DNA of 64,000 nt, from assembly GCF_007860135.1 (NCBI RefSeq), contig NZ_SJPV01000003.1:1-64000 (forward strand), written 5' to 3'. Positions within the stretch are counted from its first letter, which is position 1; each line of letters opens with the position of its first letter. The DNA comes from Novipirellula artificiosorum (GTDB taxonomy: Bacteria; Planctomycetota; Planctomycetia; Pirellulales; Pirellulaceae). The position numbers and the translations under genes were made by a program. Of the stretch, positions 33,019 to 41,626 are shown piece by piece. Under the pieces are notes generated by a model, which saw only the letters and a list, made by a program, of their open reading frames with translations, was not told where the DNA came from and ran no database searches.

Positions 33019-33846
33019 ATGGGCATTCGGTTCGCCTGTCACGTCTGTGACAAGAAACTGAATATTAAGCAAGAATTGGCGGGGAAACGTGGAGTTTGCC
33101 CAGCCTGTTCGTCGCGTTTTCGCATTCCTGCCCAAGACAGTGCCAAGTCATTGCCCGTCGAGGACCCATCGCCCGTCGAGGACCCGTCGCAGGTCGACCC
33201 ACCGTACGACAACGCCGGGCAAGGGCTTTCACAGCCGGCCGCCGAGGATCAAGAAGCGAAGCGAGGGAGTCGGGACGCAGCGGAAATGACGGCTGCGGTT
33301 TTTGATGGAACGTCGACTTGGTATGTCCGTCCACCGAGCGGTGGGCAGTATGGACCCGCCAGCGAAGAGGTCTTTCAGCAGTGGATTGGCGAGGGACGCG
33401 TCGCAGCCACCTCGTTGGTTTGGCGAGACGGTTGGGCGCAGTGGCGCGAGGCCGCCGAGGTTTTGCCTCAAGGGAATGGTCGGTCGCCAGCGGGATCGCG
33501 ATTGCCCACGGCAGCCGCAGTGCCCCCCGGAGCCGCAGCGCCCCCCGGAGCCGCAGCGCCCCCCGGAGCCGCAGCGCCCCCCGGAGCCGCAGCGTCCCCC
33601 GGAAAGAGATCCTCGTTGGGGAACCCCGTCAAGACGCGGCCGAGTGATCGGGTGGAGGCAAGCGTCAACGAAAGCTGGGAGGAGCCGGTTTCTTCGGGCG
33701 AGGCTGCTGCTGCAACACTGAGCGGGGATGCAAAGGTTGGATCTCGGCGGCGAACACGGTCCTTTCGCCGAGTCTGCGGGATTACCGTGTTGTCGATCCT
33801 CGCCGTCACACTGGTCGGATTGCTCGTCTGGGTCATGAGCCGCTAA
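33019..33846 (+). CDS. Zinc-ribbon and GYF_2 domain membrane protein
   Basis: A 275-residue protein. The N-terminal zinc ribbon is FACHVCDKKLNIKQ...GVCPACSSRFRIP (two CxxC pairs). A GYF_2 (DUF4339) domain follows at about 95-150: WYVRPPSGGQYGPASEEVF...SLVWRDGWAQWREA. After a PPGAAA-repeat linker, a single C-terminal membrane segment (ITVLSILAVTLVGLLVWVM) anchors it. GYF-like domains bind proline-rich peptides; here the protein carries its own Pro/Ala linker. ATG at 33019. The gene is probably transcribed alone. Confidence 0.85.
   Translation: MGIRFACHVCDKKLNIKQELAGKRGVCPACSSRFRIPAQDSAKSLPVEDPSPVEDPSQVDPPYDNAGQGLSQPAAEDQEAKRGSRDAAEMTAAVFDGTSTWYVRPPSGGQYGPASEEVFQQWIGEGRVAATSLVWRDGWAQWREAAEVLPQGNGRSPAGSRLPTAAAVPPGAAAPPGAAAPPGAAAPPGAAASPGKRSSLGNPVKTRPSDRVEASVNESWEEPVSSGEAAAATLSGDAKVGSRRRTRSFRRVCGITVLSILAVTLVGLLVWVMSR
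33514..33603 (+). repeat. 18-bp tandem repeat, five units, in frame
   Basis: GCCGCAGCGCCCCCCGGA repeats five times (first and last units with one change), encoding the Ala/Pro/Gly linker of the GYF_2 protein. Confidence 0.93.
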
Positions 33847-33960
33847 CGCTCGATTTTTTCACGGCCCCCATGCCAGCTCATCTCGAGCCCGATACCCGTT
33901 GCGCAAGCAATGCACTAAAGTACGTTTGTGAAGCATCTTTTCTGGTTCTGGAGTCCCAAT

Positions 33961-34557
33961 ATGGCCATTCGCTCGATCAAATCCTGGTTGCTCGCTTTTT
34001 CCGTCGCACTCGGCGGCTGTCTCCTCTTCGCAGCTGCGGCCTTTGCTGAGGATGCTTCCGCCGCAAAGCCGACCAAGGTAAGCGTTTTTGGCGAAGCCGA
34101 AATCATCGTTCCAGCGGAGTTTAAGTCCACGCCTGCCAAATCACGCATCATCGAGCACGAGTTTGCGGTCAAGCCAAACCGCGACGTTGCCGATTCGGAC
34201 GAATCCTTAACGGCTCGGCTGACCTTTATGGCAGCGGGTGGGGATGTCGACGCCAATCTCGAGCGTTGGAAGGGGCAATTTTCCGGCGGCGCTGCCGAAG
34301 ACCAAAAGGTCGAGGCAATGAATCTCGGCAAGTGGCAGGTGCATGTGGCGGAATTGAGCGGCCAGTTTCAAGAACGCATGGGGGGTGGGCCGTTCTCGGG
34401 TGGCAAGGTGGTTGAGCGAACAAACCATGCGATGCTCGGAGCCATTGTCGTCCATCCCGACGGAAAAAAGTACTTTGTCAAAATGGTTGGCCCAGCGGAA
34501 ACGATCAAGCAAAATCGTGATGCCTTCATCGCGATGATCAAGAGTATCCACAAGTAG
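33961..34557 (+). CDS. Exported protein of unknown function
   Basis: A 198-residue protein with a signal peptide (SWLLAFSVALGGCLLFAAAAFAED, cleavage near AFA-ED). The mature part is about 170 residues, alpha/beta, with RLTFMAAGGDVDANLERWKGQF and a C-terminal VHPDGKKYFVKMVGPAETI segment. I know this type of protein from planctomycetes only as conserved hypothetical. GGAG about 9 bases before ATG 33961 supports that start over TTG/GTG codons upstream. It is followed 71 bp later by the P-loop ATPase. Confidence 0.7.
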   Translation: MAIRSIKSWLLAFSVALGGCLLFAAAAFAEDASAAKPTKVSVFGEAEIIVPAEFKSTPAKSRIIEHEFAVKPNRDVADSDESLTARLTFMAAGGDVDANLERWKGQFSGGAAEDQKVEAMNLGKWQVHVAELSGQFQERMGGGPFSGGKVVERTNHAMLGAIVVHPDGKKYFVKMVGPAETIKQNRDAFIAMIKSIHK

Positions 34558-34628
34558 TTTTGCAAGCCTGTTCAATTTCTTTGTCAGCGCGGGATGAAGA
34601 AAGGGTTCGCTCCCTTTGAAGCAAACGC

Positions 34629-36128
34629 ATGAATATCCAAAGCTTTCTCGAACACCATGGAATCCTTCGCAACCCCTTTGCCGAGGAAGACGCTCAGACC
34701 GATCCGGTATTTAAAGAGCATTGTATCCGCAACGCTTACCATCCGATTTGGGACAAGGTCTACGGAGACCCGAGCGAGCCGTCGACATCAATCATTTTTG
34801 GGCCCAAAGGGTCGGGTAAAACCGCCATGCGGTTGCAGATTGATCGCCATTTGACTCAATACAACCGCGATCACGTCGATGACCGCGTCTATGTGATCCA
34901 CTACGACGATTTCAACCCCTTCTTGGACCATTTTAGCGAGCGATTGCCACGCCGGATTAGCAAGAAGCCCGAGAAAGTTCTGGATGCCTGGCGGTTGTGG
35001 GATCACGTGGATTCGATTCTTTGTATCGGCGTCACCGACTTGGTCGATCGGATTTTGCAAACGGATTCGAAGGGCAAGAAGGATCGGCTCGAGGACGCAT
35101 CGGTGCGATTCCTCGATCGAACCGCCGCGCGTGATCTGTTGCTGCTGGCGGCCTGCTACGACCAATCGACCGATTCGACCTTTTCGTCGCGATGGGACTC
35201 ATTACGAAAACAATTGCACTTCAACAATTGGGTCACCAAGGTACCGCTCTTCGCGGCGATCGGTTGGTCGGTGCTGAGTGTGCTGTTCGTCGGCTGGATT
35301 TTTTCGCGGCCTGTGGCGGAAGGCGAGACTCGCAGTTTGGCGCTGTTGTGGCTGTTGCCGATTCTGCTGTTGATCGGATGGGCACCCTATTTGCTTCGTC
35401 TGGTCAAGTGTCAATTCGCGGCGATCGGGATTCACAAGCATATGCGAGTGGGAAAGCGTGAAACCAGCTCGATGCGACGGACGCTGCAGGAAATCCCGCC
35501 GTCGGAGTTGGCGAGCCAACCGTTGCCGCGATATGACCGAACGGATGACCGCTACGAGTTATTGAACAAGTTCCAAGGGATTCTGCGTCGGCTCGGCTAT
35601 GCGGGCATCATCGTGTTGATGGATCGGGTCGACGAGCCACATATGACCGGTGGCAAGCCCGAGCGAATGCAGAAATTTGTTTGGCCACTGCTCGATAACA
35701 AACTGTTGAAGCATCCTGGGATGGGATTCAAAATGATGCTTCCGCAGGAGTTGCATCGTGAAATCGAGCGTGAAACGCGGGAATTCCACGAACGAGCTCG
35801 TTTGGACAAACAGAATGTGATTCCGGCGTTCCAGTGGACGGGCGAGGCACTTTACGACTTGGCGCGGGCTCGAATGATGGCCTGTGCGTCGGAAGGCCGA
35901 TCGCCGGAGCCGAAGGATTTGTTTGAGGAGGACGTCAGCTATCAGCGTTTGTTGTCGGCATTCCAGTCGCTGCGGGTCCCTCGACATTTGTTCCGTTTTC
36001 TGTACCGAGTGCTCGTTGATCACTGCAACCGATATACTGATTCGCAGCCCGAATTCAAAATCAAGGCCGAAACGTTTGAAACGGTATTGGCGGTCTACAG
36101 CCACGACAACGACCCCAGCTTTTTTTAA
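34629..36128 (+). CDS. P-loop ATPase with two central membrane segments (KAP-like)
   Basis: A 499-residue protein. Walker A is GPKGSGKT (58-65). Two hydrophobic segments (about 200-218 and 233-255) split the NTPase domain, after which IIVLMDRVDEP provides a Walker B-like strand with acidic residues. Membrane segments inserted between the P-loop and Walker B are characteristic of KAP-type NTPases. The N-terminus (FLEHHGILRNPFAEEDAQTDP) resembles ExeA/Orc-type entry sequences. Function unknown; KAP proteins are linked to membrane-associated complexes and in some bacteria to phage defence. No defence genes are adjacent. Confidence 0.72.
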   Translation: MNIQSFLEHHGILRNPFAEEDAQTDPVFKEHCIRNAYHPIWDKVYGDPSEPSTSIIFGPKGSGKTAMRLQIDRHLTQYNRDHVDDRVYVIHYDDFNPFLDHFSERLPRRISKKPEKVLDAWRLWDHVDSILCIGVTDLVDRILQTDSKGKKDRLEDASVRFLDRTAARDLLLLAACYDQSTDSTFSSRWDSLRKQLHFNNWVTKVPLFAAIGWSVLSVLFVGWIFSRPVAEGETRSLALLWLLPILLLIGWAPYLLRLVKCQFAAIGIHKHMRVGKRETSSMRRTLQEIPPSELASQPLPRYDRTDDRYELLNKFQGILRRLGYAGIIVLMDRVDEPHMTGGKPERMQKFVWPLLDNKLLKHPGMGFKMMLPQELHREIERETREFHERARLDKQNVIPAFQWTGEALYDLARARMMACASEGRSPEPKDLFEEDVSYQRLLSAFQSLRVPRHLFRFLYRVLVDHCNRYTDSQPEFKIKAETFETVLAVYSHDNDPSFF

Positions 36129-36552
36129 GTGTCGCGACCTGTTGGGAAGGGTTCCCCGCTTTTGTGAAGGGCTTGGTGAGTTTCACTTCGTCTGCTACAT
36201 TCCAGGGGAAATTACAGCAAAATTACTTTCAAATTCGTCATAGCCTCACGTTGCAGCCCTTGTGGTCAGCGGCCGGCTGAAAAAAATTCTATTTGGAGAA
36301 CGAACTAGGTGGGTACGAAGCGAACTGGCAAAGGTCGGCGAAAAATCGGGCGAAAAAAACGACGAATGCGTGCGAAGATTCGCCATCGTAAGAAGTAGGA
36401 CGCTTGCGGACGTCCCATCGGTTTATTCCCTTTTCTGCGATTGAACCCGATTGGGGGGAGAGCTTGTCTGCTTGCATCTTTTTGAGATGATTGATTCGGA
36501 TAGCAGACGCGCGTCGTCTCGGGTAAGAATTCGATGATCAAGGACGGAATTG
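36129..36552. other. Intergenic region, 424 bp, no gene seen
   Basis: Rather AT-rich around 36205-36300. Short frames are not supported. It separates the ATPase from the small gene at 36553 and may hold that gene's promoter. Confidence 0.4.
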
Positions 36553-37017
36553 ATGCTTTCGGACCAAATTCCCTTTCAATGTTGTGATGATTGGAGTCAG
36601 CGAAACCGCTGGCTCAATCAATTAGAAGCGGCCGTTGGAAAAGCAACCCAAGGTCGGTTCCGGGACCTTGTTGTGGGTTGGGAAGATCCGCTGACCATCG
36701 TGGAGGCCCGTTCGTCCTGTTATTACGGGGTCCAATTGGCGCTCGCTACCTGTCGTGACTGTTTGGCGACTCGTTTGGAAAGCGAACGGATGCCGGGTCA
36801 CGCGATTCGCTTGACGACGGTTGTGAAGGGGCACTGGATGGAGTTCTACGTCGTTGACCGCGAACGGTCGCCCCGGCAGCAGAGTGCTACGGCGCCTCGT
36901 GGCCCGGGGTTACCTCTGGCCATTTCTCGAACGCCTCGCAACGTTCAATCCAATCGTTGGGTTTCGGAAACCGAAGTGTCGCCCTCGATTTCGGTCCCTC
37001 TACATTATTCTTATTAG
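36553..37017 (+). CDS. Small hypothetical protein, weakly BON-like
   Basis: 154 residues from ATG 36553, which follows AGGACGG by about 6 bases. The segment RFRDLVVGWEDPLTIVEARSSCYYGVQLALAT has the strand-turn-strand-helix pattern of a BON-type domain (xLxVxxxxxxxxLxGxxxSYYxxQLA), with the helix continuing to RDCL. The remaining C-terminal 60 residues look disordered. The coding call is moderate: codon use and a long open frame favour it, but the resemblance is weak. Confidence 0.5.
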   Translation: MLSDQIPFQCCDDWSQRNRWLNQLEAAVGKATQGRFRDLVVGWEDPLTIVEARSSCYYGVQLALATCRDCLATRLESERMPGHAIRLTTVVKGHWMEFYVVDRERSPRQQSATAPRGPGLPLAISRTPRNVQSNRWVSETEVSPSISVPLHYSY

Positions 37018-37379
37018 AGTCGAGGCGATCGCTCGTGACCGATCGCCCGGATGACTCATGAGCTCGTATCAAAAACGCCTTCCTGGCGTTTCCCTGCTTG
37101 ACTATCAGACGTTTTCGAGAGACCAGCAGGTTGCCTGATGAGGTTGCCGTCTGCGCCGCAATATGTTTTCGGTTCTTCGGGAAATTGGCTCTTCCGCAGA
37201 ATCTGTGGGTCATCGAACTTGGCCTCGGCACTCGAGCATCGAATGACTTGCCCACAAATTCTGTGGATGAGGTAAAGAACTGGGCTTTCTTAACGAAAGT
37301 CATGTCGCGTATAGTCCAACCGGATGACAAGTCGGGTACCTGCGTCGAGGCAGGTCCATCAAGAAACCGGACGGAACCA
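37018..37379. other. Intergenic region ahead of the polysaccharide cluster, 362 bp
   Basis: A frame open from 37098 runs into the methyltransferase gene, but the extra 94 residues are unlike a methyltransferase N-terminus (Cys/Phe-rich, then Arg-rich), so I treat this as leader. Promoter of the plus-strand half of the cluster is expected here. Confidence 0.45.
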
Positions 37380-37955
37380 ATGCAAGCGATCGATACGACC
37401 GAGCTAGAGAAAACAGTGGCAGGAATGTCTGGTAATCCTGTGCGTTTGCATCTTGGTTGCGGTGGCGTTCGCCTAGCCGGATTCATCAATGTGGATCTTC
37501 ATCCGCATGACCCCGAGATCGAGGATTCATCCAGGGATGGATGCAATGCGGATGTCTTTGCGGACATGACCGCGTTGGGATTAGACGCCGCGACGGTGGA
37601 TGAGATTCAAACGTATCACACGATCGATCATTTCACGCGGTGGGCGTGCGTTGATATGATGACCGATTGGCATCGCATGCTCAAACCTGGCGGCCGATTA
37701 GTGATCGAGGTTGCTGATTTTGCACGTTGCGTTCTTTGGCTCTTTCACCCGATTAAGAAACGCAGAGAGGTCGCGAAGAACCAGTTTTACGGAAATCAAT
37801 GGGACCGCATTGACTTTGAAACTCATCGATACGTTTGGTCCGCCCGAGAGCTGAAGCGGGAATTGCGGGCGATTGGGTTTTCATCCGTCAGGGTCACTCA
37901 TCGTACGGAGACTCATTATCCAGGCCGTGACATGCGTATCGAAGCGACCAAGTGA
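37380..37955 (+). CDS. Class I SAM-dependent methyltransferase
   Basis: A 191-residue protein. VRLHLGCGGVRLAGFINVDLHP is motif I with the following acidic residue that binds SAM; EIQTYHTIDHFTRW, MLKPGGRLVIEVADF and the C-terminal ELRAIGFSSVRVTH complete a type-11-like methyltransferase. Such genes occur in polysaccharide clusters, methylating sugars or SAM-dependently modifying glycan ends. ATG 37380 (MQAIDTTELEK) was preferred over upstream in-frame starts; ATG 37302-type starts remain possible. The stop overlaps the flippase start (GTGA). Confidence 0.8.
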   Translation: MQAIDTTELEKTVAGMSGNPVRLHLGCGGVRLAGFINVDLHPHDPEIEDSSRDGCNADVFADMTALGLDAATVDEIQTYHTIDHFTRWACVDMMTDWHRMLKPGGRLVIEVADFARCVLWLFHPIKKRREVAKNQFYGNQWDRIDFETHRYVWSARELKRELRAIGFSSVRVTHRTETHYPGRDMRIEATK

Positions 37956-39292
37956 CCCAGCGTCGACCGAAGTTACCGCCTCGTACGTCAGTCTTTCACG
38001 TTGGACGCGATCATTTCGTCCGCAAGCTCCAACAGTCTCGCGGTCACCTCACGGCATCGGCCACGCTGGCCTTTGGCTACGTGGCCCAGCTTGCCTTTCA
38101 GATGGGGTATTTTCTGATCCTCACTCGCATGTTGGGGGCCGAGCGATTTGGTCAATTCGCTGCGGCGCTCGCCGCGATCAACGTGATCTCGCCCATCGCA
38201 GGAATCGGATACGCCGAAGTTGCCTTGGTTCGAGTCAGCCAAGACCGTGACAGCACAGGATTGTGGGCTTCAAATGCATTAGCCGTCACGACCGGAATGG
38301 GCATCGGGCTTGCCGTCTGCCTTGCCTCGGTTTCAGGGATGCTCGATGCAAGTCGATGGCTTGATTGGTATTTGATGTTCGGACTCGCGATCAGTGAACT
38401 GGTGCTGGTCCGCTGCTGCATGGTGATCGCTCGCGTTCATCAAGCCCGCCGAGAAATCGGCCGAACCTCCTTGATCAATATTTCAATCGCTGCGACCAAA
38501 GCACTGATCGCGTTGTGCCTGTTCTTGACCGGTCACACATCGCTTGTGACGCTGATTATCTTGCTCGATCTTTGCCTGTCGTTGCTGCTGATTTGCTACT
38601 TCCGTTCACTGTCACGCCGTTCGTCGAACGCCCCGATTTCCTATGCACGCTTGAAGTCTGATTTCCAGCTCGCGTGTTCGTTCGCAACGGGTGTTTTCTG
38701 CAAAGCGGTCTACACCGATATGGATAAGCTGTTCTTGGCTCGCTGGTCCACTGCCTCGGTCGTGGGAACCTATGCCGCCGGGTACAAAATCTTGTCCTTA
38801 TCCTTCACACCGATTCGGGCCATCTTGGAAGCCACGTTTCCGCGCCAAATTGAGCTCGCAGAGTGCAGTCGCGGCGATTGTGCCCGATTTACACGTTCGA
38901 TCCTGTTGATCAACCTCGTCTTGGCTGCTGGCTTGGCCGGACTCATCTACATGTTCGCGCCTTGGGCGACGCTTCTGTTTGGTGATGATTTTCAAGGCTC
39001 CGTTGCCGTGCTTCGAATCGGATTCCTCTTGCCCGTCGTTCAGGCGGTCCACTATACCTTGGGCAACTTTCTGACCGCGACCAACCACCAATCATTCCGT
39101 ACGATCATGCAAATCGTCGTTCTCGTCGTCTACATTGTGGTGGGACTGATCGTGATCCCTTTGTATTCTTGGCACGGAGCGATCTGGACCAGTCTCGGGT
39201 GTGAGACACTGCTAGCAATGCTGTTGGCCACAGGGTGCTTACTCTTTTCACTAAGAGCTCGAGATCGAATGCACTCCGTACCAGTAAAGTAG
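37952..39292 (+). CDS. Oligosaccharide flippase (Wzx/MATE-like)
   Basis: A 446-residue membrane protein with about 12 hydrophobic segments. LAFGYVAQLAFQMGYFLILTRMLGAERFGQFAAALA is the typical N-terminus of polysaccharide transporters of the MOP superfamily, with the later region FCKAVYTDMDKLFLARW and AAGYKILSLSFTPI. Expected to flip undecaprenyl-linked repeat units across the inner membrane. Start is GTG 37952, overlapping the methyltransferase stop. A polymerase and chain-length regulator are encoded in the facing half of the cluster. Confidence 0.87.
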   Translation: MTQRRPKLPPRTSVFHVGRDHFVRKLQQSRGHLTASATLAFGYVAQLAFQMGYFLILTRMLGAERFGQFAAALAAINVISPIAGIGYAEVALVRVSQDRDSTGLWASNALAVTTGMGIGLAVCLASVSGMLDASRWLDWYLMFGLAISELVLVRCCMVIARVHQARREIGRTSLINISIAATKALIALCLFLTGHTSLVTLIILLDLCLSLLLICYFRSLSRRSSNAPISYARLKSDFQLACSFATGVFCKAVYTDMDKLFLARWSTASVVGTYAAGYKILSLSFTPIRAILEATFPRQIELAECSRGDCARFTRSILLINLVLAAGLAGLIYMFAPWATLLFGDDFQGSVAVLRIGFLLPVVQAVHYTLGNFLTATNHQSFRTIMQIVVLVVYIVVGLIVIPLYSWHGAIWTSLGCETLLAMLLATGCLLFSLRARDRMHSVPVK

Positions 39293-39299
39293 GATCGAC

Positions 39300-40454
39300 A
39301 TGAAATATTTGATCATGAGTGACGAACACCGACCGACCATCGGTGGCATTGCGAGGATTTCCGGTGCGTTGGCCGACGGGCTGACGGATCGCGGGCATCA
39401 AGTAACCGTTCTCACCAATCGCAATCGAACCGGCGTCAACGACTATGGTGATGAGAAAGCCGAGATCAAGTACTACTCGAAACCGAAGTCCACGCTACTC
39501 GGCAAGGCCTACCTGACATCGGTCTGGCCGATCTCCGCTGGTCGATGGATTCGCCAGCAGTGTTTCGACCGCATTTTGGTCGTGGATCCCATGAACGCAC
39601 TTCCGCTCCCCCTGATGACAAAACTCGGTTCAATCAACTACGACATCCTGCTTTATGGATCCGAGCTGATTCGTTATTCGAAGAATCGACTCACCGATAG
39701 GCTGCTGCGAAAGTCGCTGGATGGGGCAGCTCGAATCTTTACCATCACGAAGTACGTCGATCATGAGTTGCATTCGAAATATGGGAAGAGCAGCTACATC
39801 GCGTACTGTGGGGTCGGCGAAAAGTTCTTTTCCGAACCCCGTGAACCCAGTCAAATTGCAAGGCTTCGTGAGCGATACGGATTCGCTTCAACCGATTTCA
39901 TCGTCGGTACGATCAGTCGACTCGATGAACGAAAAGGGAACGATCTTGTCATTGATGCCGTCCAACGACTCGCACCTCAATATCCAAATCTTCGCTATTT
40001 GATTGGTGGCGTCGGCCCACAGTATGATCATCTCGAAGCAATGATCTCGCGATACAAGTTGGCGGATCGCGTGATCCTGGCTGGACGTATTCCAGAAGCG
40101 GAGCTGGTCAGCCACTACGATTTGTTGAATGCTTACGTGATGCCGAATCGGTTGTTGGAGAATCAAACGGTTGAGGGTTTCGGCATTTCGTTTGTGGAAG
40201 CTGCATCGCGGGGGGTGCTAAGTATTGGTGTTGACAATGGAGGTGCGGGAGAGGCTGTTTCCGACAAGGTTTCCGGCGTGTTGTTACCAACAGCTGATGT
40301 GGACTTGTTGACGGATGCACTCGATCGAATTCTTAGCGGAAGTCTTGTTTTCGATGGTGAAATGATTCGCCAACATGGACGTCAATTCACGTGGGACCGG
40401 TTTGTCGACCAAATCGTGGACCCTGTGGCTGAAGAGAGTGATTCGAACTGTTGA
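39300..40454 (+). CDS. Glycosyltransferase family 4 protein
   Basis: A 384-residue GT-B enzyme. N-terminal domain: DEHRPTIGGIARISGALADGL, the usual acceptor-side glycine-rich region; C-terminal domain: VGTISRLDERKGNDLVIDA and GGVGPQYDHLEAMI. The nucleotide-sugar Glu motif is in EGFGISFVEAASRGVLSI. AGGA precedes ATG 39300 by about 8 bases, 7 bp after the flippase. Adds one sugar to the repeat unit; which sugar is not determinable. Confidence 0.9.
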   Translation: MKYLIMSDEHRPTIGGIARISGALADGLTDRGHQVTVLTNRNRTGVNDYGDEKAEIKYYSKPKSTLLGKAYLTSVWPISAGRWIRQQCFDRILVVDPMNALPLPLMTKLGSINYDILLYGSELIRYSKNRLTDRLLRKSLDGAARIFTITKYVDHELHSKYGKSSYIAYCGVGEKFFSEPREPSQIARLRERYGFASTDFIVGTISRLDERKGNDLVIDAVQRLAPQYPNLRYLIGGVGPQYDHLEAMISRYKLADRVILAGRIPEAELVSHYDLLNAYVMPNRLLENQTVEGFGISFVEAASRGVLSIGVDNGGAGEAVSDKVSGVLLPTADVDLLTDALDRILSGSLVFDGEMIRQHGRQFTWDRFVDQIVDPVAEESDSNC

Positions 40455-40486
40455 TCCGGCAAGATGCAAACCGATAGAGGCGATCG

Positions 40487-41617
40487 ATGAAGGTCATGCA
40501 GATCGTCGCAGACGGCGCTCCCGGCGGTGGCACGACCAACGTGCTTGCTTTGGCCGAAGATCTAATCGCCAACCAGGTCGCCGTGATGCTGTGCAGCCAA
40601 GCCGCATCGCACGCGATTGACGAGGCGAGGCGATTGGGGGCCAAAGCCCATGACGGCCTCGATTTTTTTCGCAGTCGGTTGGACACTCGGATCGTCCGCG
40701 AGCTCCGATCGGCCGTCCATAACGCCGATCCTGACATCATTCATGTTCATGGCGGTCGTGCCGCATTGGCGTGGGTGCGAGGGGCTGACCGCGGCCAGTT
40801 GGATCGAACCATCTATACCGTCCGTGGCTACCATTTTCGGCCAAAGCGATTCCCTCTGCGTTTTCTCGCAAAGCGAGCGGAGCGTCGTATCAGCCGGTCG
40901 GTATTCAAGACGGTCCACGTCAGTCAAAGTGACAAGGAGGTTGCGATGCATTTCGGATTCATCCGAGACGGCTCCGCAAGCCAAGTCATACGGAATGGGA
41001 TTCGATTGTCTGACATGCCACGTCACCAGCCAGTTTCTGCAAATGAAGACCAGAACCGAAAGCAAGTAGCGGTACTCGGCCGTTTGACTTACCCGAAAAA
41101 TCCTCACTTGGTCTTGGATATCGCAAATGATTTAGCCCAAGACGGCTTTGTCTTTCATTTCATTGGAGGCGGCGACATGGAGTTCGAAGTTCGTCAGCGC
41201 GCCGAGCGAGAAGGCATTCAGAACGTGGTTTTCCACGGGACTCAATCGCGACCCAATGGCCTAAAACTGATGGCGCAATCAGGAACGTTTCTGTTGGCCA
41301 GCCTCTGGGAAGGACTTCCGATTGCACCGGTCGAAGCCATGGCAATGGGATTGGCGGTCGTGATCAGTGACGTCAATGGTTGTACGGAAGTTGTCCGTGA
41401 TGGAATGGAGGGACGGGTTGCTCCGAGTGGAAATGGTGCGGCCTTCGTTGCCGCACTGCGTGCGGTCGTTGCGGAACCCGAACGGACCCAGCAATTGGTC
41501 GTAAATGGAAAGCAACGTGTTGCTGCTGAATTCACGAGAGAGCGAGTCGTCCGTGAGCATCTCAATCTGTATCACGATTGCCTGTCGAAGATTGGATCAA
41601 GGAATGCTTCTTCGTGA
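40487..41617 (+). CDS. Glycosyltransferase family 4 protein
   Basis: A 376-residue GT-B enzyme. MQIVADGAPGGGTTNVLALAEDL is the N-terminal substrate region, VHVSQSDKEVAM and VIRNGI occur in the linker, and the donor domain shows VAVLGRLTYPKNPHLVLDIA, FIGGGDMEFEV and EGLPIAPVEAMAMGLAVVISD (catalytic Glu). AGAGG precedes ATG 40487. Last gene of the plus-strand half of the cluster; its stop is 9 bp from the stop of the facing polymerase gene. Confidence 0.9.
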   Translation: MKVMQIVADGAPGGGTTNVLALAEDLIANQVAVMLCSQAASHAIDEARRLGAKAHDGLDFFRSRLDTRIVRELRSAVHNADPDIIHVHGGRAALAWVRGADRGQLDRTIYTVRGYHFRPKRFPLRFLAKRAERRISRSVFKTVHVSQSDKEVAMHFGFIRDGSASQVIRNGIRLSDMPRHQPVSANEDQNRKQVAVLGRLTYPKNPHLVLDIANDLAQDGFVFHFIGGGDMEFEVRQRAEREGIQNVVFHGTQSRPNGLKLMAQSGTFLLASLWEGLPIAPVEAMAMGLAVVISDVNGCTEVVRDGMEGRVAPSGNGAAFVAALRAVVAEPERTQQLVVNGKQRVAAEFTRERVVREHLNLYHDCLSKIGSRNASS

Positions 41618-41626
41618 TTTTGAACG

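Noticed and set aside
34629..36128. Phage-defence ATPase
   Set aside because: KAP-like ATPases occur in some defence systems, but no nuclease, methylase or other defence gene is adjacent.
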